Assembly (NCBI GenBank): GCA_037126765.1
Contig: JBBCBC010000027.1
Coordinates: forward strand, 10,316,406-10,380,405
Direction of reading: 5' to 3'
Length of the DNA: 64,000 nt
Source of the DNA: Stenogyne calaminthoides
Taxonomy: Eukaryota; Streptophyta; Magnoliopsida; Lamiales; Lamiaceae
The notes below the pieces were generated by a model. That model made no database searches and had not been told where the DNA came from. It saw only the letters and a list, made by a program, of their open reading frames with translations. Numbering within the stretch: position 1 is the first letter of the stretch; each line of letters begins with the position of its first letter. Positions 1 through 11,395 of the stretch are shown in pieces. The position numbers were made by a program, and so were the translations under genes.

Positions 1-900
1 AGGCGCGACTCAATTGGGGACTGTTATAGAAGGCTCATGCAAGTAGGAAGATTAGGAAATATATATTAATATCCTGGCATGTATATCTTGGGCAAGGCGG
101 TGCATATCAGAGAATATAAGAGGGACGCCACTTTTGATTGGAGTGAGAGGCGACAGCTTTGGTGGAGGCAACACACCATGCCTACAACTCGTATTTTAAT
201 GTCTGTTAATTGATTTGAGACGTTTATAATAATCTTGGGATTATTTATTTCATTTAATTTAACTTTCAATATACTTGAGTATTTAATTTAGATTGATCAC
301 CTAGGTTAGATTATTCTTGTATGTCTGCTAATTCATAAATTTGTAATCCGTAATTGTTGCAGGTTTATGGCAATTGGTAGCAACTAGTATTTTGCTATGG
401 TGATTTAAATCGGGTTCTTTTTTTAATCGAGCTTTATGATTCGGGAATTTGTTTGTCCTTTATCCTAGAGTTTAATGCTTTTGAATGGATTAAATTTAGA
501 TCGTATCTAGACTGTTCAGTTACAAAGAACCCTAAAAAGAATCGTTGGAGAGCTTGTTTCAATTGAGTTAAGGGATAAAAACAGGTAGCCAGAGCTTGTT
601 GACTACTGAGGGGCATTAATCATGTGCATAAATAGAGTAAACGTCGATGTCCGTTAACAACATTAAAGTCGAGGGATGAATGAACTGTGAATTGGAATGT
701 CTTTTATTTCTTAATTAGATTAATTGTTAGTTTCGTAGTAATTTATTATTAGTAGTTCTAGAAATCCAATCCAAACCCCCCCTTTGTGTTACGTGTTTGT
801 CTTCATAAATTCATACAATTAGCATAATAATTATTCTACGTTCCTCGTGGATCTAATTCCTTGCTTGCCACTACTACGAAGTTAGTAGGGTAGAATAGGT
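1..900. mobile_element. Ty3/gypsy-like LTR relic (copy 1)
   Basis: Non-coding sequence resembling the 3' part of a plant Ty3/gypsy LTR. Near 830-870 there is a degenerate form of the motif 'ttccctgtggatcgacccc', common near the 3' end of Athila/Tat-type LTRs. The motif is clean in copy 2 at about 49780. No internal region or paired LTR is visible, so lineage and boundaries are inference. The short open frames here look spurious. Confidence 0.45.
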
Positions 901-1013
901 ATTTATTTTAATTACTATTAAGATTAAATGTTGCAACTTAAAAGAATAATTAAAATTATGCAGTAACTAAAATTATGCTACAACTAAAATTAAAATTAAA
1001 AGAAACAAACATA

Positions 1014-1262
1014 GGGATCAAAATTGGACAAACACAATAGTTATGGGATCAAAATTAGACAAACACAATAGTTATGAGACCAAAATTGGACAAACGATAA
1101 TTTGGACACACGCACAATTGGAGATCCCAAATTTTTGAACGAAAACGACGTCGTTTTTGTTTATCCGGCGAAAATGAGATCAAAATTGGACAAACGCAAT
1201 AGTTATGGGACCAAAATTGAATAGTTAAATATTTTAGGACCAAAAACAGATTACAAGAAAAT
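1014..1262. repeat. 31-bp tandem repeat, copy 1
   Basis: Degenerate tandem units of about 31 bp share the core 'caaaattggacaaacac' followed by 'aatagttatg'. Two near-perfect units at 1014-1075 are followed by decayed units to about 1262, interrupted by an 'aaaacgacgtcgtttt' palindrome near 1143. It is conserved in copy 2 at 49948-50207. It may be the subterminal part of a DNA transposon; no terminal inverted repeats were found. Confidence 0.7.
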
Positions 1263-1289
1263 TATGGGATAAAAAAACTTTTTTTCTTA

Positions 1290-1490
1290 ACTATTTACGA
1301 ACCATTTTTGGATCTCTCATTACCAAGAAACCTCCACCCAAGCTGCCACTCGAGGTAAGAAACCGAAATTGCCCCCAAAGACAAGTGCAAGGAATCTCCC
1401 CAAAGTAAGCAAAGAAACAAATACTTTACCTAGAGAAGGTGCTTTTGCCCGATCAACTAGTGGCAACTCTTCAGGTGAGCAATTGATAAA
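1290..1490 (+). other. Lys/Pro-rich open stretch, unrecognised
   Basis: About 60 codons are open on the plus strand and rich in Lys, Pro, Ser and Thr. They run directly into the dispersed repeat at 1495. The composition resembles a disordered tail of a transposon protein or a short exon, but no domain or clear splice sites were found. The same stretch is present in copy 2 near 50255-50430. It may not be coding. Confidence 0.2.
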
Positions 1491-1494
1491 GATA

Positions 1495-1690
1495 GTGGAA
1501 GCATATACAATATTATCTGTTGATTCTTAGAATGAATACAAAAACGTGATTAACGTTTAATTTCGTTGATTCAGTATGAATACCGGAAAAAAACGATAAA
1601 AACACGAACAAAGGGATAAAACCCGATATATTTATATTTCATTCAAAACTATCAATTACAATGACTAAGGAAGACTACAAATACTAGTTA
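1495..1690. repeat. ~200-bp dispersed repeat, unit 1
   Basis: This matches 3885-4105 in direct orientation, starting at 'ggaagcatatac' and ending near 'caattacaatgactaagga'. Two more units lie in copy 2. The 3885 unit is preceded by 'ctaataccaa', close to the complement of the initiator-tRNA primer site that abuts a minus-strand Copia LTR. The repeat may therefore be LTR ends of an old element with its ends about 2.4 kb apart. That identity is inference; the repeat itself is visible. Confidence 0.6.
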
Positions 1691-1699
1691 ACACGACAT

Positions 1700-3260
1700 A
1701 CGAAAAGACTTAATTAAATAACTAATAATTAAAAGGATCTAAAAACTAGATGGATTAATAAATAGATGACTCTTTTAGTTTCCAACAATTGTAGACATTT
1801 AAACTTCTTCATGAATGTTAAAGCATTCTCATCTCCATCATTCTCTCTCTCTTGAAAATGATTCGTCCTCGATTCAAAAGCATTCTCATCTCCATAGGGA
1901 TAAATCAACACCATCAAATATTTCACCTAAACAATATCGGCCGTATGAATGTGGCTCAGAATCTTGAGACGATAGGGCGGAAACTTCAAATAATTGTTCG
2001 CAAAATAACTATCGATGTAACAACCGAGTTTTTTTTTATATAAATGCGTATTTTATTACATTAAAAGAGATAAAATAAAATTATAAGATATTCTCCTTTA
2101 AAAGATTTTTTATTTAAATAAGATAGATGCAAATTATCATTTACGTGTATTTCTCAAATTGTAGTCCCCAATCTTCTCTCTTTCGGTTTCTTTGAGTCAA
2201 TCAGTTTCCAATATTTTCTCAACCGAATTGATCTCTTCACCACGATAAATACTTTCACATTATGTGGAATCCAGAATTTACTTCATACTCATTATGAGGG
2301 GTTTTTAAGTGTGATTATTTCTTGTACTCCTGGGATTTGAGCACCCTTGTGCTCATTTTTATTTCATAATTATCTTTTAAAAAAAAAAATCAACCGAGCC
2401 ATAGTAAGTTCCCGTAACTAATTATTACTTGAAATTGCTGCAAATTTCTTTCAGTTTTATTCATGGTAAAAACCATATTTATTGATTTCTTCATTTAATT
2501 CCCCTAAATGGAATGGCGCACGTTGTATTTCTGAATTATTTCTTATTGCTTTGATTTCTTCTTATTATTAGAGCATCTCCAGCAGACTCTATTATAGAGT
2601 TTTACTCTATAATTTCTTCTCCAACAGCTACTTTAAATCAACTCTATAGAGTCTTGCTCTATATTGGAGCAGTCCAACACCAAATATAACTCTACTATAT
2701 AGTAGGGCTATATGTTGTGTTAACATTTTAAATTCTTTTAAATTCTTTAATTTAATTTTATAATTTATTGGTAGTGCATTCTTTTTAGTTATGTAATACC
2801 CTGCAACATTAGTAATTCAATTTTTTTTAATTAACATTATAAATTTCACATATTTTTTCATCACATTTAGTAAAATATTAATTAGCATTGTACTTTTAAA
2901 TTATAAAGTAATTAAAAAAGTAATGTGCAATGAATTAAAATAATATACTTTAATCGAAAGATAACGTAAAATTGCATATTAAAATAATACAAACATTACA
3001 ATAAAAAAATTTAGTCAAAATTTTAAATATAAAAAAATTATTACCTCATTATTTATATTAAAATTAGTGTAAAAGTATATTATAATTATAAATAATTATA
3101 GCATAATAGTAAAAAAAATCATATAATAAAGTTATGAAATATTCTGTTTTAATGTAAAAAATATTGCAAACTATGCAAATCTCATTTACCAATTATTATT
3201 ATTATTTAATTAACTCCTGGCCCAACAATATCTTTATTTGCAAATGATGGCCCAAGGTTT
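1700..3260. other. AT-rich non-coding stretch, MITE-like piece at 2571
   Basis: No gene is visible. At 2571-2690 the sequence begins 'gagcatctccagcag', a start common to several plant MITE families, followed by short inverted repeats around 'actctata'. No matching far end was found. From 2740 to 3200 it is very AT-rich. At about 3205 copy 1 lacks the 2.77-kb block found in copy 2 at 52138-54907. Confidence 0.5.
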
Positions 3261-3267
3261 GCATGCA

Positions 3268-3590
3268 CGGTCTTCAGTAGAAAAAAAAAAGGCGGTTGTT
3301 GCTCATCAAGGCTCAAAGTTATTCGCACCGCCATATCATTGGTAAATACACCGTGCACGGATTAGAACATCTACCCAATGATACCTATTTTCTCTTAACC
3401 CCCGCAACCACCGACGACACACCACCACCGCCACTTTCCTCTCCTTCCCTCCGTCAACAAAATAGCAAAACACGCCACCACATGAGGCCGCCTTCAGCAT
3501 AGTCATCATCGACCTCACCTCCATAGCAGAGCCACCGCCGCCTTTGTCAAGCCTTCGTTTTTTCAGATTTTCAATTTTCAATATATGAAA
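3268..3590. other. Locally GC-richer, possibly exonic stretch
   Basis: A local rise in GC with Pro/Thr/Pro-rich reading on the plus strand and CCG-rich codons, ending before a very AT-rich tail. The same segment in copy 2 (54960-55330) has indels that break any one frame, so the two copies do not agree on a coding frame. It could be an old 5' UTR/first exon or captured genic DNA. No family recognised. Confidence 0.25.
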
Positions 3591-3884
3591 ATTACACAGA
3601 TTTTTGAAACACTCAACGTTAGTGTTAAAGATCGAAGAAAACCGATAAAGGATTATTGGAGAAAGGAGAAGAGAAATTGGGGAAAAACGAGAAACTGTAA
3701 TTTCATGATCATTAAATCTGGTTTACAAAACCCGGTTCCGAGTAATATATACCCAAAATTTAACACTAACATTTATTGGTCCAATTCTACAATCGTGCCC
3801 GTAACTCATACGGAGCGAGAAAAGTCGTGAAGCCTTGCTTTCTAGGAGGCATCACGAGAATCAAGTCTCGACTACTAATACCAA

Positions 3885-4105
3885 CTGATGCAAATAGCGG
3901 AAGCATATACGATATTTTCTCGTATATTTTCTGTTGATTCTTAGAATACCCGGACGAATACAAAAACATAATTAACATTTAATTCCGTTGATTCAATATG
4001 AATACCGGAAGAACAACGATAAAAACACAAACAAAGGGACAAAACCCGATATATTTCTATTTCATTCAAAACTATCAATTACAATGACTAAGGAGGACTA
4101 ATTTT
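3885..4105. repeat. ~200-bp dispersed repeat, unit 2
   Basis: Second unit of the repeat at 1495-1690, slightly longer through an extra 'tttctcgtat' and 'acccggacg' segment. It is preceded by 'actactaataccaactgatgcaaat', of which 'ctaatacca' resembles the complement of the tRNA-Met primer site 'TGGTATCAG'. This would make it the 5' LTR edge of a minus-strand Copia relic, which is unproven. Copy 2 counterpart: 55612-55808. Confidence 0.55.
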
Positions 4106-4109
4106 CATT

Positions 4110-6375
4110 ATTACCGGATGATTAGAACGCTGAAGCACTCGGAATATAAAAACAGCAAGAGCATCAAGAGAGAATGGGTTTGATTCAGTCCCTGCGTAGT
4201 TTCAAAGGAAGTAGACCAATAAAACAAATAGGAAAATACAGAAACAAAAATGAGAAACACTGGAAAGGAAATTAAGACCTTACAAACATGGAAATATACA
4301 CACACAACCAAGTACAAACAGCCAATACATGCCCCAAGATATTCCCAAAAATATAAGACCAACGCATGATAATATTACTATCAGATCCCTCAAAGCTACA
4401 CACCATGACAAAAGCATGCCACTTATGCACTACACAGTATGACTACTCCAGCTTATCATCCAAGGAACTGAAACAAGATGGAGCGACAATATTTCTAAGG
4501 TCAATACATGCATTAACATTTTATAATAATGAATAAAGAATTCTATCATATGTTGTATTTCCATTCAGTGAGAATTAATTGTTAAGAATAGAGTATTGCA
4601 GAAAGAATAAATTAATTTACTCCTAATAATTTTCAAAAGAAGGAAGTGATTTGAAAGCGAGAGAATCATCGGTAAAGATTTTTTGCTTATGCGATAGATG
4701 TGCCCTTAAAGAACTCAAAAGTCCATCAAAGGCTAGCTAGATGTATGATTTAGTACAGTACTTCTAATTGTATTTTTAACAGAGGTCTTACTAAGAAAGG
4801 CTCCATACCAGCAGGCCTTACCAAGAAAGGCACTGAATATTTCTGAAGCTCGGAGAGAAATCGTCACTGCTCTAAAGTCCACAGGGCATCCGTGAAACAA
4901 GCCACTGAAAAGCAACAGCAACAAGAAACAGAATCAAGGGCGGAAACTCAACCATTCAAGGTAATTTGAGATGAAGATAGTCAATCTATGTTTTTATAGT
5001 CATGTCTTAATGTAGGATCCTCGAAATCTAAGGACCACAGTGAATACAGATGTTGAATCTGAACTCCATAAGTCATAAACAAACATATTTCGACACTTAA
5101 GTCATAAACAAACATATTTCGACACTACTAGGATCCTTCGGCTCCGTGCTACAGATATTGTCAACGGAAACTGTATTAACTCTTTATGTGCTTTGAAAAA
5201 GACAAGTACTAGTTTAAACCATGAATAACTAGATGAATTTAACTTCTAGGAACCAAACAAAAACAGTGAAGAATAAAAAAGCATAGCATAAAAGTGATAA
5301 CCTTAATCTTACAAAAACAAGCTCAACAAAATCACAAGAGAAACGAGATATAACTGTTTGTTGGCTTTGGCATCCCAACAACCCAAGACACTAGTGAAAT
5401 ACAAGAAACCAGTAAAAACGATAACCCCCTAGGAGTCAAGAAACCACCAAGTCGAAGAACACATGATACCGTGGCAAAACAGCAACTAAACTCAATACTC
5501 AATAGGCAAAAGCAGGAACCTAAAAAAGTCCAAATCTAAACACCACTATCAGACCAAAAAGCACTAATTCTGAGCAGGAAATAAAACAGAATACCCAAAT
5601 TAAATAGCCCGATGAACAAGAAAATATGGCAAATCAGTTTAGTTTTATAAGTGATACTTCAATTAGACCACTTATGAATATTTACTTGTAATACATTACT
5701 GCTGATCGGGTAAAGTTTCGATGGGGACATATAAAAAAAAACCTAACCTGACCACATACTTATAACATATTCTTTCAATAATCAAATAATCACATCATAA
5801 AAGTACAAAAACAGCAAGTTAACAACATTAAAATATTCCCCTCAAACAACATAAAGGTACTAAGAGAGCGACAATGACATATCTCCGCATTTCTCGAAGT
5901 TTTGACAACGGGTTTATCTACGACAATGGCTTTTAGTCTTATGACAACAGGTAGAGTCAATAGTCAATACCCGTTGTCTTTCCCCCGTTGTCGTATCCAG
6001 TTTTTGGCATGGTGGGCACCAGTTCAAATTTATAATCTGAAAATGTAGATCACATGGTTACCCCACTTCCCCTATCATTTTAGCTTTAAATTCCAAAAGG
6101 AGGATATGATGCAAAGATGACAACCAATAGATTACAACTTGCACTATACAAGTAATCTATTCAACATTGTTAAAGAACCAGAATATACGTCCCAGCAACA
6201 TTGTTAAAGAACCCAAAAGTAGCAGAATATAAGTCTCAGCGAGAAGAACATTGGACGCTCTATAAATGAGTTGCCTCTCAAAAATGTGCAGAACTGCTTC
6301 TAAGAGGTATATCTCACGATAAAGGTTCATTTCCAGCATAGAAAACAAGATTTGTTAATAATGAAGTTGTCTTAT
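4110..6375. other. Conserved non-coding stretch, no gene recognised
   Basis: Nearly identical in the two copies (55815-58110). Short minus-strand open frames of 60-83 codons are hydrophobic, lack domain signatures and look like chance. A short local duplication of 'gtcataaacaaacatatttc' occurs near 5090-5120 in both copies. It may be intron, UTR or flank of the minus-strand exon candidates at 6380-6945. Confidence 0.4.
5904..5993. repeat. Inverted GACAACGGG motif cluster
   Basis: 'gacaacggg' at 5904-5912 is followed by inverse copies 'cccgttgtc' at 5970-5978 and 5984-5992, with variants 'gacaatgg' and 'gacaacagg' between. Clusters of this motif are known from subterminal regions of plant CACTA elements. 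No CACTA terminus is visible nearby, so this could be a relic. It also occurs in copy 2 at 57624-57713. Confidence 0.4.
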
Positions 6376-6379
6376 GTGA

Positions 6380-6945
6380 TCGATCATTTACCTCTAAAAC
6401 ACTTTCTTACTTCTAAATAGAAGCTCCCCTTGTGCATAGACGAGTAACAATTCTTCATCTTCTCAAGAGCTTCACCTAATTGGGAGGAATTTTGCATTCC
6501 ATTGCCATACCTTAACTCGCAACGTGTCCAACTAAGCACCCCTAAGAAATTATCAAGAACAAAGTGAGCAAACAGATATGCAGTAAACAGACATATTAAT
6601 GGCCTACTAAAGTTAAAAGAGAATTCAGTGAATGATGATCCTAAACAACAAGTACAAATAAACAGATTGAGATATGCATGGCCATACACAGTATATAACC
6701 AATCTAGTTGTTCTATGAGGTGCACAGGTACTAAAACAGAATTCATTATAATACTTTCTTACATTTCATCAGCTTCTAAGTTGAGTTTAAATATCAAATT
6801 CTATAAAGCCCATAGTTGGAAAACTAGGCAAATCAACGTAGAGATGGACAATATCACTTATTACCTGTCACTCATGATTCGTTGAATCCTTGCTTTCAGG
6901 CTTTAAATGACCAAGGATTGCATTTTCAGGTTGCAGCATGTGTAA
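6380..6945 (-). other. Exon-like stretches of an unrecognised gene (copy 1)
   Basis: Two minus-strand pieces look exonic. One (about 6876-6940) begins with ATG after a pyrimidine-rich stretch and reads about 23 codons. Two of the copy 1/copy 2 base differences here are synonymous in this frame (GAA/GAG and CCT/CCG), although the frame meets TGA just before a GTAATA donor-like site. The other (about 6410-6546) follows a TTCTTAG acceptor-like site and is open to a possible GTAAGA donor at about 6413, reading a polar, Glu/Lys-rich segment. No family is recognised, and the pieces may belong to one broken gene. Coding status is an inference. Confidence 0.3.
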
Positions 6946-6977
6946 AACACACAGAACTAAGCAAAGAATAATATTTC

Positions 6978-7032
6978 GCTACACAACTCACAGCTTGACT
7001 TGCACAACACAACTCACAGCTTGACTTGCACA
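6978..7032. repeat. Copy-1-specific local tandem duplication
   Basis: A ~25-bp unit 'acaactcacagcttgacttgcac' is present twice here and once at the matching place in copy 2. Copy 2 has its own private duplication at 58277-58367. These are replication-slippage-type differences between the duplicates. Confidence 0.8.
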
Positions 7033-7514
7033 AAACCAAGTTATATGTATTGTTTACATCCTCCCAATCAAACAGACATTCTTTCAATAAACATGGACAT
7101 TCTCTTTCCTTAGCAAAATGCAGAGAGAGATAGAGAGAGGCAGGGAAAAGATGAAGAAAGAATCCAGAAAGATATACGCAAGTGCATAGAACAGCAAAAG
7201 CAAAGATATACTAAGTCAAGTACACAGACAGACAATATTTTAAAAAAACCAACATTTCTTCTTCAAGCATTTTCAGCTATTTGCTAACATGCAACATGAT
7301 CAAGTGGAAATATAATATACAACTTCACTGGTTCTTTAAATCATTTTGTTTTCACAACAGAGAAATTGATATCATTGTCGAATATAAAACACAAACATGA
7401 AATTTAGACAAGGTAGTCCATTAAACAGAAAACTAAACATAGCCAAACCAAAGCTACAGAACCCTAAACGAAGTCAATCCATATCTACAGAAATTAAAAC
7501 AACACTTGTCCTAT

Positions 7515-7571
7515 TTAAAGATCGATGTATGACCATGTATCAGGAATGTCTGGCTTAAGGAAACACTCTAA
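7515..7571 (-). other. Duplicated C-terminal coding tail (copy 1)
   Basis: Just downstream of the stop of the cystatin-like gene, a 57-bp segment repeats its last coding segment. It is open from a TTA leucine codon through a TAA stop and encodes 18 residues, LECFLKPDIPDTWSYIDL. The upstream gene ends in the similar LECFLKPEGPAPWTYIEL plus a few residues. The second tail could be an alternative last exon or a leftover internal duplication. It is also present in copy 2 at 59272-59328. Confidence 0.6.
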
Positions 7572-7573
7572 AA

Positions 7574-8511
7574 CTAACACTTGGGGTACAATTCGATGTA
7601 TGTCCATGGAGCAGGACCTTCTGGCTTAAGAAAACACTCTAAAAGTTTGTAGTCTTGAGGGAGACGCAGCTGTTGGTGCATAGACCGATGCTAAAAAAGT
7701 CTGCTCAGCTCCGATGGCTGCAGCTTCCTTTTTCTCTTTTTTTCTGGTTTTTTGCTTCATTTTTCTCTCTGGTTTTTTTCTTCTTTTTTTTCTCTGAATC
7801 TGGCTGCAGTTTCTTGTGCAGTAAATGTCAAAAGAAAAACCCTATGGGGGAATCAACAACCTTCAAGGTGTCCACATGTTTGTAAACCTTCCCAGTCTGC
7901 ACACGAACAAACAAACTAATTGTGTGATGAATGATTATACAACATAATTAGGTAACAGTGGATTATACCTTGAACTGATATGATTAATTGCAACCTCAAT
8001 TGATGTATTCAACATGTCTTGGTACATAGGGATGTCCTTAGAGGCCACCGGCCAGAAAGGAGAGCGCATAAAACCCGCCACCCCTTTATCCACGCCGTAG
8101 CCCTACACAAATTCACACCAATTATTATTATTCAGGAACAAACAATAATAATAAGAGCAAGCAATTTATATGATAATTATAATTCCAAATGCAAACTAGA
8201 AAATAGAATTATGTACATCGACCCACTGGTATTTGGCATATAATATTTATAAACTAGAAAATAGAATTATGTACTCCAATAATGAAGGAAATAGATACCC
8301 TGGTGGTTCGCACTATATGAAGGAAGGCCCTGAGGGAGCTGGGTTTGAATGGGTATGAACGACGGTTACCGTCTTCATCTTCGTCGGAGGATTCTTCATA
8401 CATTGTTTCATCGCCTTCATCGTCTTCCCAAACAAACTTCTGCAAGTATTGAGCAAGCATACCGTACTCGTATTGTGCACATTCTTTCACTGGAGGCCAC
8501 TCCTTCTCCAT
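7574..8511 (-). pseudogene. Cystatin-like three-exon gene, frameshifted copy 1
   Basis: Exon 1 (8299-8511) starts with ATG and encodes 71 codons: a MEKEWPPVKECAQYEYGMLA start, then a strongly acidic Asp/Glu run. It ends at an AGG|GTATCT donor, phase 0. Exon 2 (7969-8102) follows a TTGTGTAG acceptor and ends at AG|GTATAA, but is one base shorter than in copy 2, which shifts the phase. Exon 3 (7574-7896) follows a TGTGCAG acceptor, and its Lys-rich middle carries further homopolymer indels. The exon 3 strand 'KVYKHVDTLKVVDSP' followed by 'LLTFTAQETA' resembles the cystatin/monellin-like fold of plant cystatin-related or UPF0725 proteins. The family call is tentative; the exon structure is firmer. 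This copy looks dead unless the indels are sequencing errors. Confidence 0.55.
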
Positions 8512-8579
8512 GCCAAAGCTCGATCAGAGACGGAGCCCTAGATCGTCGAAGATGGGAACGAATGTATGAAGCGAAAGGA

Positions 8580-9790
8580 TATTAAATAGAATGTTATTGG
8601 GCCGTTGAATTTGATTGGGCTCAAATTTGCGATCAAATTTCTTTAAGATTTTAAAAAGTTAACACCCATGAAATTATTCTATTCAACGACGATGGGTTTG
8701 AGTTATACACTTATACTAATAATAAAATAATAAAAATAAAGTGTAATTTTGAATATTAAGAGAAAGAAAAAAAAGGTATGTGGAGTTGTGCTGCATGAGT
8801 ACGGGTGCAGGGTGTAGAGGCGATACGATTCGAGTGCGGAGATTCGGAGATTTTTAAAATGTTAGGATACGATACGACGAGGATACGTCAATTTATTTTT
8901 ATTTAATTATATATAACACATGTAATGTATCAAAAAATTTAATTTAATTGGGAGTAGTTGTTTGATTAGTTCATTTAATTGATTTATGATTGTTAATTTA
9001 TTAGTTATTTACTTATTTAATATTTAATTTATAAAGAAGTATTTATAAATTATAATATTTTATTGTTAATGAGTAGTATGTAGTACTTTCCTGAATTGGC
9101 GTAAGTTTGGGTCTTTGAGGTTTGTTATTTAATTTATTAAATTATTAGTAAATTTTAGTATATTAAAAAAAAATCCCAAAATTTAATTAATTTAACAATA
9201 ATACTCCAATACATATCCAATGCGCGTATCCTCGACGGGAAAACGCGTATCCGAATTTAAAAAAATTGGGATACACCACGTGGCATATCTGATGCAAATC
9301 TGAGGCGAATCCCACGCGCACCCCCAGCATATTCGATACTGCATACTGCTCAATTTTGAAGAATCCGTGCATTAGAGATGTGGAGAAATGAGTGAAGTAT
9401 TGAGTGATATTTTTTGTAATATTATGTGAAAAGTGGGGACAAAATTATGAATAGTGGAGTTACTTTTTCCATTTATGGAAGAAAAAAATTATTGTGAATG
9501 TATACATATTTGTGATGAATGATACATTTTATTGATGAATCTACCTTTTTGTGTGTATGTGTACATATTTGTTGAAAGATAGACAAGATATTTGGTGGGT
9601 CCATGTTCAATTTTTTGGTGTGCAGATAAATACAACATGATAATTTAAGTGGAACTAAGGATACTATTGTCTTTTTATGTGGGGTCCATCTCCATATTTG
9701 CCAAGTTGCATGTCTTAGATAAATACAACATGATAATCAAAAAGACAAGTTGCATGTCTTAGATATTACTAGATACAAAAAGATGAAAAA
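8580..9790. other. AT-rich spacer with gatacg-type repeat remnants
   Basis: No gene is visible. At about 8820-8890 and 9210-9330 there are repeated 'gatacga' and 'cgcgtatcc' motifs in opposite orientations, suggesting a small inverted-repeat element. Copy 2 (60560-60960) has lost most of the GC-rich parts of these motifs. Two copies of 'aagttgcatgtcttagata' lie near 9700-9770. Confidence 0.4.
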
Positions 9791-10003
9791 AAGTTATTCG
9801 ACCAGTCCCAAAATTCTCTCTATAGGGTTAGGGTTTTAGTGGGTTCGTGTTGCGCCGCTTTTTCAAACGTGCGCCTTCTCTTCTGCCACTCTCGTTTTAT
9901 TCCTTTGGGACTGGCTAGATTCATACTCTCATTCTCCCTGTCTTTTCGTACACTATCTCATCTCTCCACTTCACCATTCACTCATTTTTCCCAAGTTTCA
10001 TCC

Positions 10004-11223
10004 ATGGCCAACGAAAGCAGTGCACTGTGGGAGAAGTTTTCTCTCTCGGAGGCGGAATCCACATTTATTTGCAATCAAATCGAAATCACTAACAAACCCC
10101 GTCAACTTGTTGGTGGGCCGCTTCGCCATTCGAAAAAACATGGGTCCGGCCGGAACAGACATCACGTTGAAAACACATCCGAATGTGGTTCTCGTTAATG
10201 ATTGTCATGATCGGCGATGGCTTGTTTATTTTCGAGTTTACTGACGCAGGTGACCGAACCCGAATCTTCAAGCGACAACCCTAGAATATCGGTGGTTCAG
10301 TTCTCATGCTCAAACCACTTCTCGGCAATGAAAGGCCCACATATATAGTCCTCCACACGGCCCTCTTCTGGGTTCAAGCACACGGGCTCCAGATCCGGGC
10401 TACGAAAAAGACTGTTGGCGAAGAAGTTGGTCCGAAACTTGGCGAAGTACTAGAAGTTATTAGCGAGTATGATGGGTCGCATACGCATATCGTTGTCATA
10501 TCCACGGTGCTCATCGACGTTCTGGCCACTCAGATGGACTCCCCTCACTATAGACGAAGTTAATGATATCGTGATCTTCCGTTATGAAAAGCTAACAAAC
10601 TTTTGCTACTATTGTGGATGCTTGGACCATCTCGACAAAAATTGAACGGCGGTTGCCAATGAGAGCCCTCGACTATACAAGTTTGGATTGTTGCTAAGGG
10701 TGGTGAAGTAAGAAAGCATTACTCTTGAAGCCATACTAGGAGAACTTGATCGCTTGAATGCAGGAGGCTCCAAATCTAGGGAAGAGTCATCGCCGAAAAC
10801 GTCGGCTGACCAGATCATCTCCAAAAGAGGTCTGATGAATCACAACCCCACTGGTTTCGGCAGTATCACTCTCATTCCTTGTACCTAAGCCCTACTGCAC
10901 ACTTTGAAGAGGATAATCTCAAGACCTACACCAATGATACAGGTGGTTGTACTATTATTGTCCCTAGTTTTGAAGGACTGGGATATCGTCCGAACAACAA
11001 GCCCCCTAGAGATAACATCCAAATGTTCGAATTGTCTCGTAAAGCCAACGACCTTACAGAAAGTGTCAAGGGGAATACAATAGATGGTGAAGGAAGCCCT
11101 AACGTGCATGGTGTTCTAGGATAGGCCTTTACTATAGGGCCTGGAATCTCAAACTTTGAGAAAATGCGGGGCCCAAAACGATCGGGCGGATCAGGCTCGT
11201 ATAAAGGAAAGGGAAAGAAATAG
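10004..11223 (+). pseudogene. LINE ORF1 (gag-like nucleic-acid-binding protein), broken
   Basis: It starts at ATG 10004 with an N-terminus typical of plant L1 ORF1 (a Trp-Glu-Lys-Phe-Ser-Leu-Ser-Glu-like helix). A DUF4283-like segment around 10100-10300 is split by frameshifts. Then comes 'FRYEKLTNFCYYCGCLDHL' (10577-10635), a zf-CCHC_4-type knuckle; the base triplet expected to encode the last zinc cysteine is TGA in both copies. The remainder is Ser/Gly/Lys-rich and ends at TAG 11221. Copy 1 also has a TAG at 11122 that copy 2 lacks. The product would coat LINE RNA; this copy cannot make it. Confidence 0.75.
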
Positions 11224-11395
11224 GTTATGACCATTCACTCATGAATTTCGGGTAAGAAAATGCCAACAGAGAAAACAGACAAATAACTTGAAGATACGAG
11301 AAGATGAAGACTACCTTTGAAGAGAAGAACGTACAAGAAGAATTCCTAGCTACTCCAACAGCTGACACTGGCTAGACCCAGCCCCGCTGATCAAT

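Noticed and set aside
4111..4362. 83-codon hydrophobic minus-strand frame, identical in both copies
   Set aside because: It looks membrane-like but lacks splice or promoter context and family resemblance; identity between copies reflects recent duplication of the whole region.
7655..7885. Phe-rich plus-strand frame
   Set aside because: Antisense of the Lys-rich part of exon 3 of the cystatin-like gene; the poly-Phe is complement of poly-Lys.
10885..11234. Minus-strand frames of 74-102 codons over LINE ORF1
   Set aside because: Antisense shadows; conserved in both copies only because the LINE is.
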